A DNA stretch of 64,000 nucleotides from an uncultured Pseudomonadota bacterium (lineage in GTDB: Bacteria; Pseudomonadota; Gammaproteobacteria; Methylococcales; Methylomonadaceae). Of this stretch, positions 8,674 to 16,790 are shown piece after piece. The notes below the pieces were generated by a model that was given only the letters and a program-made list of their open reading frames with translations, was not told where the DNA came from and searched no databases. A program made the position numbers and the translations under genes. How positions within the stretch are numbered: position 1 is the stretch's first letter; each line of letters begins with the position of its first letter. The stretch is from assembly GCA_903834465.1 (NCBI GenBank), contig CAILJB010000091.1:79085-143084 (forward strand), in the 5' to 3' direction.

Positions 8674-9423
8674 TTAAATGTTTTCGCTGCTGACGAATGC
8701 AGTTGAAGCGAACCATCTACCGAAGAAGTGCCACAAGAAGTAGATAATGATACTTACGAAACCAGAGAAGAACGCAGATACTGGAGCAACGTCTTTACCG
8801 AAAGTTCTTAAAGTACCTTTTTCAACCATACGGATGTATTCAGGTGTACCAGTTCTTACATAGTTATAACCTTGTAAGTCAGCCAAAGTCATCATCATGC
8901 CGTTGTATTCAACAGGAACATGTAATGGAGCAATGATTGGCCAGTTACCTGGGTAGAACAATAAGCCCCATGCCAAACCACCTAATACAGCGGTCAATGT
9001 CATGCTGCCTGACAATAATAAGATACCATCTAATACGATAGCACCTGGAATTAAGTTTGATGGGAAGCAGAAGTTCACAGGGAAGTATGTCCAGCCCCAG
9101 AAGTTCAAGTAACGGTTAACCCATTCACCTAACAATAAACCTAATACGCAAACTACCGCGCCAAATGGCAAACGGTAACGGTACCACAAACATGCTTGAA
9201 CAGCTGCTGGGAACGTGATTGACACGATCGGGGCAACAGTTACCCATAAACGTCTATCTTTCCAGTCTGTCCAGAAATCCCAGTCACCACCGGTTAACAT
9301 GTAGTGAATGTGATAACCGCCAAGTACAACGAAAAACAACGTAAACAAAATCATCCAGTCAAATGTGCGTGAAACTTTTACTGCTTCAGCGCGTGACCGT
9401 ACAGCTGATTGAGATGCGCTCAT
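8674..9423 (-). CDS. pmoA: Particulate methane monooxygenase subunit A
   Basis: A 249-residue integral membrane subunit of pMMO, the standard phylogenetic marker for methanotrophs. The start is the ATG at 9423 (MSASQSAVRSRAEAVKV), preceded by AGGAGGT at 9430-9436; a longer in-frame start upstream lacks a site of this quality. Landmarks include GGDWDFWTDWKDRRLWVTV, the region used by the common A189 primer, then NFWGWTYFPVNFCFPSN and MMTLADLQGYNYVRTGTPEYIRMVEKGTLRTFGKDVAPV. About seven membrane helices are visible. The sequence is typical of type I (gammaproteobacterial) methanotrophs. The intergenic gap to pmoC is 123 bases, the usual spacing where a processing site or hairpin may lie. Confidence 0.98.
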   Translation of the reverse strand: MSASQSAVRSRAEAVKVSRTFDWMILFTLFFVVLGGYHIHYMLTGGDWDFWTDWKDRRLWVTVAPIVSITFPAAVQACLWYRYRLPFGAVVCVLGLLLGEWVNRYLNFWGWTYFPVNFCFPSNLIPGAIVLDGILLLSGSMTLTAVLGGLAWGLLFYPGNWPIIAPLHVPVEYNGMMMTLADLQGYNYVRTGTPEYIRMVEKGTLRTFGKDVAPVSAFFSGFVSIIIYFLWHFFGRWFASTAFVSSENI

Positions 9424-9546
9424 TAGCTTACCTCCTAAAGGATTTAAATTATTTTTATTGATACTATCCACCTCTTTTACTGCCCCACCTCTAAATTATT
9501 GACAGGGCAGCGGGAGATAGTAATTACAACTGAAGGACTTAAAATA

Positions 9547-10299
9547 TTAAGCTAAGTCTTTTTTCAGAAGTTTAGAAATTGCTTGAACTTCGATGTTCAC
9601 AACACCCATTACACCTAAAGTAGCCCATCCGAAGAATACGAAACCATAATGTAAAGGAGCAACGAACAATTCTTCCATGAACCAGAAAGTGTGACCCCAT
9701 TCATTCAAACCTACGTTTGGAAGAATCATGAAAGGACCGATAACTGATACCATGTACTGTAAAGGCAAACCTTGTTGATAGGTTGGCAATCTTGTTTTTG
9801 CATATAAGAACGCAGAAACACCAGTAATGATGTAGATTGGGTAGCTCAAGTAGAATTCGATGATGTGACTTGGTGTGAAGTCAGTATCACGAACGATTGT
9901 TTGATGCCATGTACCATCTTGTTCTGTGAAGTAAGACGCACCGTAGTAAACTGCGATAGCATACATTACTAACCATACCCAATGGGTAAAGTGTCTTCTC
10001 AACTCTTCGCGCGGAGTGATTGACATCACTTTGCGGTCACGAGATTTCCAAATGTAACCCCATAATACAGAAGCAGTTATGATTTCAAGAACCATTTCGA
10101 TGTACAAGAAGTTCATCCAGTATGTTTCGAATTCTGGTGCAAATGAATCTAAGCCAGCTGACCAGCCATAGACACCTTCATACCAACGAACCCAGCCGTA
10201 GAACACAATATAAAGTGCTGCGCCTGCGAACATATTTTTTTTGTTTAAAAGCGGTGCTTCCGCAGCATCAGCTTTCACTGATTCAGTTGTAGCTGCCAT
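9547..10299 (-). CDS. pmoC: Particulate methane monooxygenase subunit C
   Basis: A 250-residue multi-helix membrane subunit and the first gene of the pmoCAB operon. The CuC/CuD region is intact: Asp128, His132 and His145 lie in QDGTWHQ...FTPSH with the D-x3-H-x12-H spacing known from pMMO structures, where these residues bind copper close to the probable active site. The following conserved segment IIEFYLSYPIYIITG and GLNEWGHTFWFMEELFVAPLHYGF are also intact. The ATG at 10299 has an ideal AGGAGGT at 10304-10310. A sigma70-like promoter is visible about 120 bases upstream. Single pmoC-A-B copies are normal, and further pmo copies could lie outside this window. Confidence 0.98.
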   Translation of the reverse strand: MAATTESVKADAAEAPLLNKKNMFAGAALYIVFYGWVRWYEGVYGWSAGLDSFAPEFETYWMNFLYIEMVLEIITASVLWGYIWKSRDRKVMSITPREELRRHFTHWVWLVMYAIAVYYGASYFTEQDGTWHQTIVRDTDFTPSHIIEFYLSYPIYIITGVSAFLYAKTRLPTYQQGLPLQYMVSVIGPFMILPNVGLNEWGHTFWFMEELFVAPLHYGFVFFGWATLGVMGVVNIEVQAISKLLKKDLA

Positions 10300-10325
10300 T
10301 TCTACCTCCTAAAAATTACTAAATC

Positions 10326-10340
10326 CCCGATTTTTTCGGG
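10326..10340 (-). promoter_or_regulatory. Small hairpin in pmoC 5' leader
   Basis: CCCGA (10326-10330) and TCGGG (10336-10340) pair in the predicted pmoC leader, about 16 bases upstream of the Shine-Dalgarno sequence. It may protect the 5' end or tune translation; this is inference. Confidence 0.35.
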
Positions 10341-10385
10341 AGTCATGTTTTTCACATCCTTTTCCCGCATCCTAATCGCACTAAC

Positions 10386-10402
10386 TGCGTCAAAATGTCG
10401 CA
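10386..10402. promoter_or_regulatory. TGCGACA-type palindrome in pmoC leader
   Basis: TGCGTCAAAATGTCGCA matches TGCGACA-N3-TGTCGCA with one mismatch. It lies about 12-28 bases downstream of the start of transcription implied by the promoter at 10422-10449, a good position for a repressor. The same core occurs at 2618-2643 and 24414-24429. Confidence 0.45.
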
Positions 10403-10421
10403 ACTCCATTTAGCGTGTGCA

Positions 10422-10449
10422 AGTCTACCAGTTCATTCTTTGTTGTCAA
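10422..10449 (-). promoter_or_regulatory. Predicted sigma70-type pmoC promoter
   Basis: On the minus strand a perfect -35 TTGACA (10449-10444) is followed after 16 bases by TAGACT (10427-10422) as -10. This would give a leader of about 115 nt before pmoC. Sigma70-type promoters upstream of pmoC are established in other methanotrophs; the exact start here is predicted. Confidence 0.55.
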
Positions 10450-10522
10450 CAGCAATGCTCTAAATAATTTTCTAAATGACATACAATCTTTTTACACATC
10501 AAATCAAGCTAGAAAATCCCAC

Positions 10523-11185
10523 TCATTTTCGTCGACTAAAATGACGAAATAGTAGCCAACGACCACTCACAAAAATAAGCGTAACGACCACTAAAATCAC
10601 CATGCCACCCCACTTTAGCATTGTCCAATCAATGGAATAGGCATCCATTTTTATTGGCGAACTGATTGCAGAAATATTAGGTAAATCCCCGTCTCCACCG
10701 CCAACTTTTAATTGTGCTTTCATTCCTTTTTCTGCATGTTGTGCCAACTCACAATGCACCAAATAGGTCTTTTTTTGACTAGGCACAATCAAAGAAGCCT
10801 TTAATTCACCTTCACCATAAAGTTCTAAATGCACCATCCCATCCGGATACAAATAACCGGGTAATCCATGAATCATAAATTGGTGACGAATTTGATCATC
10901 ATTGATAAATGTAATATTGATTTTTGCACACGGTTTTACATTCCATTGTTGCTGATCGAAAGCAAACATTTTACCGTTAAATTTAGTCGCATATTTTTGT
11001 CCAGCATGGACTATTAAATTCACTGTTTCAGAGATCTGAGGACAATCTTTCGGCAAATTATCGCTATTCGCATTCATCACCATGCCCTTTTCGTCCATCA
11101 CCATGTTTGCCAAACTAATTGGAGAAAAAATGATAGTACATATAAATAAAGAAATTAAAAAAAAGAAACTCTTATTTTGTATCAT
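10523..11185 (-). CDS. Membrane-anchored cupredoxin, paralogue of 22664-23548
   Basis: A 220-residue protein: signal peptide (ending ISLA), a cupredoxin domain and one C-terminal membrane helix (about 190-210) with a basic tail. Candidate type 1 copper ligands are His101 or His106 (RHQFMIHG), Cys145 and His150 (VHCELAQH) and Met155 (EKGM), giving a C-x4-H-x4-M spacing. A short Met-rich N-terminus follows the signal. The protein at 22664-23548 has the same core (RHQ-x-M-x-HGLP-x-YLYP, KTYLVHC, AQH, EKGMKAQLKVG). Its start overlaps the end of the multicopper oxidase gene by 14 bases, so the pair is co-expressed. A plausible role is electron transfer or copper shuttling between the oxidase and another partner (inference). 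Confidence 0.87.
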   Translation of the reverse strand: MIQNKSFFFLISLFICTIIFSPISLANMVMDEKGMVMNANSDNLPKDCPQISETVNLIVHAGQKYATKFNGKMFAFDQQQWNVKPCAKINITFINDDQIRHQFMIHGLPGYLYPDGMVHLELYGEGELKASLIVPSQKKTYLVHCELAQHAEKGMKAQLKVGGGDGDLPNISAISSPIKMDAYSIDWTMLKWGGMVILVVVTLIFVSGRWLLFRHFSRRK

Positions 11186-12842
11186 GAACTTTTCGTTGTA
11201 AGTAACTGTAAAGTATTAAGATGAATGCACCGACTAACACACCAATAACTGTAAAAAAAGCAATCAATTCGCCATAATTTGGTGCAACTTTCCCCGCATC
11301 GCCCAATAACACCGCAAAATTTCCCGTTGCCCACAATGGTCGTTGTTTTGCGTAATATTCTTTATTAAATATATCGTTAAATAACGCATCGTGCATTTTG
11401 GGCATTCCCTGTTCGTCGAGCAACGATTTATACGCCAAAATTGCCATATTGCCTCCAGGCTCCATGCCATCTGTCGTTGTCCCGGTCGGGACATGATCAT
11501 GAAACATCCATAAACCTGCGCCGTAACTGTTTAAACCATCATTTTTCGTTTTAAGTGATAAATCTAAACGTTGCGCGGTAGCAATATCAAACACATCGCG
11601 CGTTAATTGCAAACCTGCGGGTGCATCGACACCGTCATAAGCCATCACAGTGGCTTTATGTCCATGAAAATGCAATGCAATGGCAGAGCGTTGCAAATTG
11701 GCAATGTGTAATTTAATCCGTTCATCTTCGCCAGCAATAATCATCGCATCACGCAAAGTGTAAGGAAACGAATGTCCATTGAGTAAAAAATAATTTTCAT
11801 TCGAAGTCGTCATATTGTATTCACGACTCATTTTCTGACTGATTAAACGCGGATCGTTAGCTTGTTGCGGAATCATGGCTAATTCTTTATCTAACGATTG
11901 GTAATGCAAATCATATTCTTGGTCATACATTTTTTTTACGGCAACCGCTGGATGGCGCACCTGCCCTGCCCCGATATTAAACGTTTGTACCCAATTATTT
12001 GGCGCATTTTCTTCCACGATAATCATGCCATTCAATCCCATCATAAAATGTTGAGCAGTTTGTACATGGCAGTGATAAAGCATAGTGCCAGCATGACGCG
12101 GCTGGATTTCATAAGTGTGTTGTTTGCCAGGGAAAACAGCGTGTTCTTCCATACCGTCATTATCATGCCCCGCTGCGGTAAGCCACGGATGATCAACACC
12201 GTGTAAATGAATGGTGTGCGGTAAATAATGCGTATTTTCTAAAGTGATAAACACTTTATCACCTTGCTCAACACGAATCACCGGAGATGGCGCACGCAAT
12301 AATGGATGTGCAACGCGCGAATTAGAATTTTTTACCGCCATGCCCTGCATTTTTGGCGCAAATACCCATAACGACGGTTGTAAACCAGGCGCAATATCGT
12401 AAGTATTCATTAAAAAATCGCCATCCGGACTAAAACCATTCAGTTCAACAACTTCCAACTTAATATGAATCACGTCAGGGTCGCCGTCTTTATCCAAATC
12501 TTCCCCCATAATGACGGCATCTTGCGCGAGATGACTTTGCATTAACGTCATCATAGAAACGTTATTCGTACCTTTCACGGATGAGGCAATTGTGTAAGGA
12601 TTATCCGGCTCACAAGACGGTGATGCAGCAAGTGTTACGCCTTCAATTTCTTGGGCATCACGCCATTCAACATGGTCGTTCGTACATGGTTTTTCAACAT
12701 TGGCATTGTCTGCATTACGGAAAACCGTTTTCGGTGGATTAGCACGCGCGTGTTGTTCAAGGATGGGAAGCCATTGTGTAATCACGACAACTAACGCCGC
12801 AACAATTGATAGCAAACCCCAAACAAAATATTTTTTAAACAT
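11172..12842 (-). CDS. Membrane-bound multicopper oxidase with type 1 site in domain 1
   Basis: A 556-residue protein with an N-terminal membrane segment (8-24), two cupredoxin domains and a C-terminal membrane helix (about 523-547). All four His-x-His motifs of a trinuclear cluster are visible: HLHG (212/214), HCH (257/259), HFHGH (391/393/395) and HDH (448/450). The only cysteine of the type 1 kind is Cys258 in motif 2; motif 4, where ordinary laccases have HCH, reads FHDHV. So the type 1 copper belongs to domain 1, as in the type C group of two-domain oxidases and in nitrite reductases. The segment 112-130 has an acidic, calcium-loop-like run (DLDKDGDPD). Substrate is unknown; cuprous ion is a reasonable guess beside pmoCAB. 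TGAGG precedes the ATG. Confidence 0.88.
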   Translation of the reverse strand: MFKKYFVWGLLSIVAALVVVITQWLPILEQHARANPPKTVFRNADNANVEKPCTNDHVEWRDAQEIEGVTLAASPSCEPDNPYTIASSVKGTNNVSMMTLMQSHLAQDAVIMGEDLDKDGDPDVIHIKLEVVELNGFSPDGDFLMNTYDIAPGLQPSLWVFAPKMQGMAVKNSNSRVAHPLLRAPSPVIRVEQGDKVFITLENTHYLPHTIHLHGVDHPWLTAAGHDNDGMEEHAVFPGKQHTYEIQPRHAGTMLYHCHVQTAQHFMMGLNGMIIVEENAPNNWVQTFNIGAGQVRHPAVAVKKMYDQEYDLHYQSLDKELAMIPQQANDPRLISQKMSREYNMTTSNENYFLLNGHSFPYTLRDAMIIAGEDERIKLHIANLQRSAIALHFHGHKATVMAYDGVDAPAGLQLTRDVFDIATAQRLDLSLKTKNDGLNSYGAGLWMFHDHVPTGTTTDGMEPGGNMAILAYKSLLDEQGMPKMHDALFNDIFNKEYYAKQRPLWATGNFAVLLGDAGKVAPNYGELIAFFTVIGVLVGAFILILYSYLQRKVHDTK

Positions 12843-12903
12843 AGCCTCAACAAATTTTATTTTTCATAATTGACGCGATTGTACACAAATATGTTTCGCC
12901 TTT

Positions 12904-13533
12904 TTATTTACGATTAGAAATTAAGAACTCACAGACAGGATGACCTTTTGCCATACAACGTGTTTGTTCAACCGATTCACCTAATGCTGTCGTCATTAAC
13001 GCTAAATCAAATTGACAAATTGACAGATGTTTTTGTGCTAAATCATGGAGAATGCAGTGACAGGCTTGCAAACAAAGCGTTTCATTTTCATTGGTTGTTT
13101 GTGTCACGACAAAACCCAATTCATTCATAATTAACAACAATTGCGTTAATCGTTCAGTCAACGATTTATTTTCAAATTGTTCGCGCAGTTGCAGGGCTAA
13201 TTTTGTTCCTAAATGCCGCATATATTTTTCAGATTCTTCAACTGAAATTGTTTCAAGTAAATCTTCAAGCATCAAATCAGCAAACCACGCATAGTGTTTT
13301 GGAAAATAATTGATACCTTTCGAGGTAATTGCATAGCGCGTAATGGGTCGCCCTGCCGTTTTACTTACTGCGTTTTTTTCAATATAGCCTTCCCGTTCTA
13401 ACGTATAAAAATGCTGTTGCACAGCCGTACGCGAAATCATTAAAACACTTGCCAAATCGTCAATACACAAACCTTCTTTATGTGTTAAAAAATATTCAAG
13501 AATCTCATGTTGTCGTGGATTTATTTTGCTCAT
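12904..13533 (-). CDS. SufR-like winged-helix regulator with cysteine cluster
   Basis: A 209-residue protein. Residues 6-75 form a winged helix-turn-helix (QHEILEYFL, IDDLASVLMISRTAVQQHFYTLEREGYIE, AGRPITRYAIT). The C-terminal half carries cysteines in the arrangement of SufR-type iron-sulfur regulators: CHCILHDLA, then IC-x-FDL, then GHPVCEF. SufR binds a 4Fe-4S cluster and represses suf genes; relatives sense oxidants or NO. Here it is divergent from a truncated haemoglobin and its putative reductase, and upstream of the multicopper oxidase on the same strand with a 61-base gap. It could control both sides. NO or redox sensing is the favoured inference. Confidence 0.8.
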   Translation of the reverse strand: MSKINPRQHEILEYFLTHKEGLCIDDLASVLMISRTAVQQHFYTLEREGYIEKNAVSKTAGRPITRYAITSKGINYFPKHYAWFADLMLEDLLETISVEESEKYMRHLGTKLALQLREQFENKSLTERLTQLLLIMNELGFVVTQTTNENETLCLQACHCILHDLAQKHLSICQFDLALMTTALGESVEQTRCMAKGHPVCEFLISNRK

Positions 13534-13558
13534 AACTGAAATAGCTCAAAAAATATTA

Positions 13559-13592
13559 ACTTATGAAAGGATTGTATTGTATAAGTATCCTT
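13559..13592. promoter_or_regulatory. Inverted-repeat pair in divergent promoter region
   Basis: Interleaved inverted repeats ACTTAT (13559-13564)/ATAAGT (13581-13586) and AAGGAT (13567-13572)/ATCCTT (13587-13592) lie between the SufR-like regulator and the haemoglobin gene. This is a candidate binding site for the adjacent regulator; I see no match to a named operator. Confidence 0.4.
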
Positions 13593-13593
13593 G

Positions 13594-13637
13594 TTGCTAT
13601 AAACTATTTTTCGAGCAATAAGCTCGTTTTATAGCAA
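13594..13637. promoter_or_regulatory. Nested inverted repeat upstream of truncated haemoglobin
   Basis: TTGCTATAAA (13594-13603) pairs with TTTATAGCAA (13628-13637), and inside it CGAGC (13612-13616) pairs with GCTCG (13622-13626). The element ends 19 bases before the haemoglobin ATG at 13657, so it is either an operator or a leader hairpin that affects translation. Confidence 0.55.
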
Positions 13638-13656
13638 TAATTTTAGGATCAGGACA

Positions 13657-14040
13657 ATGAGCGATAACACAACCAATTTAACGTTGTTTGAACAACTCGG
13701 TGGCGAAGCAGCGGTGAATGCAGCCGTTGATATTTTTTACCGCAAAGTGCTGTCAGATTACCGAATCAACCGTTTTTTCGATAACGTTGATATGGAACAA
13801 CAAGCCGCCAAACAAAAAGCCTTTTTAACTATGGCATTCGGTGGTCCAAATAATTATAGCGGTCAAGATATGCGTAATGGTCACGCAAAATTAGTCAAAA
13901 TGGGCTTAGACGATAGTCATTTTGATGCGGTAATGGAAAATTTAGTGGCAACATTAGCTGAATTAAATGTACCACAAGAATTGATTGCCCAAGTTGACGC
14001 ATTGGCTCAAACAACTCGCAACGATGTTTTAGGCAAATAA
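13657..14040 (+). CDS. glbN: Group 1 truncated haemoglobin
   Basis: A 127-residue two-over-two globin. Visible landmarks are LFEQLGGEAAVNAAVDIFYRKVLSD, where the Phe-Tyr pair includes the B10 tyrosine, the FDNVDMEQQAAKQKAFLTMAFGGP region, and NGHAKL with the proximal histidine. Length and motifs fit group 1 (TrHbN). Proteins of this group bind O2 and NO, and several act as NO dioxygenases, turning NO plus O2 into nitrate when supplied with electrons. The next gene, 16 bases downstream, encodes a matching reductase. NO is a real threat to methanotrophs because pMMO also oxidises ammonia (established knowledge). NO detoxification is therefore the favoured role. Confidence 0.92.
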   Translation: MSDNTTNLTLFEQLGGEAAVNAAVDIFYRKVLSDYRINRFFDNVDMEQQAAKQKAFLTMAFGGPNNYSGQDMRNGHAKLVKMGLDDSHFDAVMENLVATLAELNVPQELIAQVDALAQTTRNDVLGK

Positions 14041-14056
14041 ATTTAGGCATAAAATC

Positions 14057-15022
14057 ATGACACGCATTAAATTCGATGACCAAACTTTTACAAGTCAAAA
14101 CGATGAAACTGTTTTAGATACGTTGTTGCACAACAACGTGCAAGTGCCTTATGGTTGTAAACAAGGCGTGTGTTTTTCGTGTTTAATGCGTAGTCTCGAC
14201 AATGCCCCGCCTGCTAGTTCACAGGTTGGTTTAAAAGATACTCAACAAAAACAAAATTATTTTTTATCCTGTTTATGTAAACCTGAAAACGATATGACAG
14301 TGGTATTGCCAAATGCGGAAAGTGTTTGGCTTGACGCTGAAGTAATCGAAAAAAGAAATTTATCTGCAAATGTCATTTTTTTAAAACTAAAATCCAAAGA
14401 CCCTCTCGCTTTTTTTGCCGGACAATTTGTCAATTTGCGCCGTGATGATGGCGTGACGCGTAGTTATTCGATTGCCAATATTCACAATCCTAATCACGAA
14501 TTAGAATTTCATATTCGCATTTTACCAGATGGTCAATTTAGTCGTTGGGTGGCAGATGAATTACAAATTGGCATGCTTTTGACATTTTCCCACGCCCAAG
14601 GCAGTTGCCATTACATCGAAGGAAAAGAAGAGCAACCATTATTGCTTATTGGAACGGGAACTGGACTTGCACCCTTGTACGGTATTATTCGAGACGCACT
14701 TTCATACAAACATCACGGTGAAATTCATTTGTATCACGGCAGTCGTGATGAATCAGGATTGTATTTTGTAGAGAAACTGCGTGAATTAGCTAAAAAATAT
14801 TCCAATTTTCATTACACACCCTGTCTGTCTAGCAGCACCGATTTATCAACCGATTACGCACATGGACGAGTCCATGAAATTGCCTTAAAAGAATGTGCAA
14901 AACTTGATGGCTGGCGCGTTTATTTATGTGGGCAACCCGAAATGGTAAAACACGCTAAAAAAATGGCGTATTTGCAAGGTGCCGCGTTAAATTCAATTTA
15001 TGCTGACCCGTTCACATACTAA
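14057..15022 (+). CDS. 2Fe-2S/FAD/NAD(P)H electron-transfer reductase
   Basis: A 321-residue protein with the MmoC/CDP-6-deoxy-delta-3,4-glucoseen-reductase layout. Residues 1-90 are a plant-type ferredoxin domain with ligands PYGCKQGVCFSC and FLSC. An FAD domain follows with RSYSIAN, then an NAD domain with LLIGTGTGLAPLYG and VYLCGQPEMV. Such proteins pass electrons from NAD(P)H to an oxygenase or globin. It is 16 bases downstream of a truncated haemoglobin and clearly in its operon, so it probably reduces that globin and the pair replaces the one-chain flavohaemoglobin Hmp. No soluble methane monooxygenase genes are nearby, so MmoC itself is unlikely. Confidence 0.88.
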   Translation: MTRIKFDDQTFTSQNDETVLDTLLHNNVQVPYGCKQGVCFSCLMRSLDNAPPASSQVGLKDTQQKQNYFLSCLCKPENDMTVVLPNAESVWLDAEVIEKRNLSANVIFLKLKSKDPLAFFAGQFVNLRRDDGVTRSYSIANIHNPNHELEFHIRILPDGQFSRWVADELQIGMLLTFSHAQGSCHYIEGKEEQPLLLIGTGTGLAPLYGIIRDALSYKHHGEIHLYHGSRDESGLYFVEKLRELAKKYSNFHYTPCLSSSTDLSTDYAHGRVHEIALKECAKLDGWRVYLCGQPEMVKHAKKMAYLQGAALNSIYADPFTY

Positions 15023-15117
15023 ATTTAAGACTTGTTTTGAAAAATTAAATCTGGTCTTATTTACAACACATTAGATGCTAAAATCCGCATTTTACATCAT
15101 AAAGTGTGTTTCATAAC

Positions 15118-15486
15118 ATGAGTCAAAATAACTCTCTCACGCCCGAACAATTTAACATCTGCCGTCTCAAAGCCACCGAACCGCCTTTTACTGGCAAATA
15201 TGTCGATTGTAAACAAGACGGCATTTACCATTGCGTGTGTTGCGACGCGCCACTTTTTGATTCTCAAACAAAATACGATTCAGGTTCAGGCTGGCCGAGT
15301 TTTTGGCAAGCCTTAGAAAATCGTGTTGCTGAAAATTCCGACAACTCGCATGGCATGCGTCGCGTTGAAATCGTTTGTCAAAATTGCGACGCGCATTTAG
15401 GTCACGTTTTCACCGATGGCCCGCAACCCACAGGCTTACGTTATTGCGTCAATTCTGCCTCCTTACTTTTAAAAGAACGCTCATGA
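15118..15486 (+). CDS. msrB: Peptide methionine (R)-S-oxide reductase MsrB
   Basis: A 122-residue cytosolic enzyme that reduces the R-epimer of methionine sulfoxide in proteins. Two zinc-binding CxxC pairs (CVCC and CQNC), the SGSGWPSFW motif, [16 protein letters not shown] with the catalytic Cys, and NSASL are all present. I take the ATG at 15118 as start; an in-frame GTG at 15106 would add four residues without a better ribosome site. The stop overlaps the next start (ATGA at 15483), so msrB and the aminopeptidase are translationally coupled. Confidence 0.95.
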   Translation: MSQNNSLTPEQFNICRLKATEPPFTGKYVDCKQDGIYHCVCCDAPLFDSQTKYDSGSGWPSFWQALENRVAENSDNSHGMRRVEIVCQNCDAHLGHVFTDGPQPTGLRYCVNSASLLLKERS

Positions 15487-16778
15487 ATGCTCAACAAACT
15501 GTCCAAAATTTACTCGACTTTATAGATGATAGCCCAAGCCCGTGGCATGTTGTTAAAACCATTGAGGCGCAATTAGCGACCTTTCAATTTCAACGTTTAT
15601 ACGAAACCGAAACATGGGAATTGGAAAACGGCGGACGTTATTACGTTGTGCGTGGCGATTCATCGGTTGTCATTTTTGTTCACGGCAAAAAAGCGGTTGC
15701 TGAAAGTGGTTTTAAAATTATCGGCGCACACACCGATTCCCCCAGTTTGCGCGTCAAACCTAATCCCACCACGACAATCGCCGGACTTGAACGCTTAAAC
15801 GTCGAAACGTATGGTGGGGCGATTTTAGCGACCTTTAGCGATCGTGATTTAAGTCTTGCTGGTCGCGTGAATTATCAAACAGCTGATGGCAAATTGGCGC
15901 ACGATTTAGTCTATTTTCAACAACCATTATTACGCTTGCCGAATTTAGCGATTCATCTCAATCGAGGTGTAAATGAAGACGGATTGAAATTCCAAAAACA
16001 AAATGAATTAGGGTTAATTCTGGCGAATGTTTCTGAACAATTGCTGCCTTCGCCTTTTTTGAAATTATTGCAATCACAATTGCCTAATGCCGACAAAATT
16101 TTAGCGTGGGATTTGAACGTTTACGACACTCAAAAAGGCAGTTTTTGGGGCGCAAATAATGAATTTTTTGCTAACGGACAAATCGATAATTTAGCTTCGT
16201 GTCATGCGGCACTTAACGCACTGCTCGATGAAAGTGTCTTGAATAATGACAGTACGTTGGTTTGTGCGTTTTTTGACCATGAAGAAGTCGGCAGCAAAAG
16301 TTGTCACGGCGCATCAGGCAGTTTTTTGACAGATACATTGCAACGAATTAACACGGCAACCTCGCAATCGTCACAAGATTTCGCCAGAGCGTTGGCGCGA
16401 AGTTTTTTAATCAGCGCGGACATGGCGCACGCTTATCATCCAAGTTTCCCGCAAGTTTACGATGCCGCACATACGGTGCATATCAACCAAGGTGTGGTGA
16501 TTAAAGTCAATGTTAATCAGCGTTACACGTCTGACGGCGTGTCAGAGGCGATGTTTATGCGCTGGTGCAACCAAGCCAATGTGCCGTATCAAATGTATTC
16601 GCATCGCAATGATTTACCCTGTGGCAGCACCATAGGTTCGCTGGTTTCGGCAAAGTTGGGTGTGCGTGGCGTGGATGTCGGAAATCCAATGTGGGCAATG
16701 CACAGTTGCCGTGAAAGTGCCGGTGTTTTCGATCATGGCGCGATGATTGCTGTAATGAAGCAATTTCTAAAAAACTAA
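15483..16778 (+). CDS. apeB: M18 family aminopeptidase
   Basis: A 431-residue cytosolic zinc aminopeptidase of family M18, the usual length for ApeB. The start is the ATG at 15483, overlapping the msrB stop; a longer frame upstream runs antiparallel to nothing and simply overlaps msrB. Metal and catalytic motifs: [13 protein letters not shown], the segment [45 protein letters not shown], and near the end [32 protein letters not shown] with a metal-binding His. These enzymes remove acidic N-terminal residues from peptides. Confidence 0.95.
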   Translation: MNAQQTVQNLLDFIDDSPSPWHVVKTIEAQLATFQFQRLYETETWELENGGRYYVVRGDSSVVIFVHGKKAVAESGFKIIGAHTDSPSLRVKPNPTTTIAGLERLNVETYGGAILATFSDRDLSLAGRVNYQTADGKLAHDLVYFQQPLLRLPNLAIHLNRGVNEDGLKFQKQNELGLILANVSEQLLPSPFLKLLQSQLPNADKILAWDLNVYDTQKGSFWGANNEFFANGQIDNLASCHAALNALLDESVLNNDSTLVCAFFDHEEVGSKSCHGASGSFLTDTLQRINTATSQSSQDFARALARSFLISADMAHAYHPSFPQVYDAAHTVHINQGVVIKVNVNQRYTSDGVSEAMFMRWCNQANVPYQMYSHRNDLPCGSTIGSLVSAKLGVRGVDVGNPMWAMHSCRESAGVFDHGAMIAVMKQFLKN

Positions 16779-16790
16779 TTATCTGAATTT

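Noticed and set aside
9424..9471. A longer N-terminus for PmoA.
   Set aside because: The ATG at 9423 has a perfect AGGAGGT and gives the usual PmoA start; the extension has neither.
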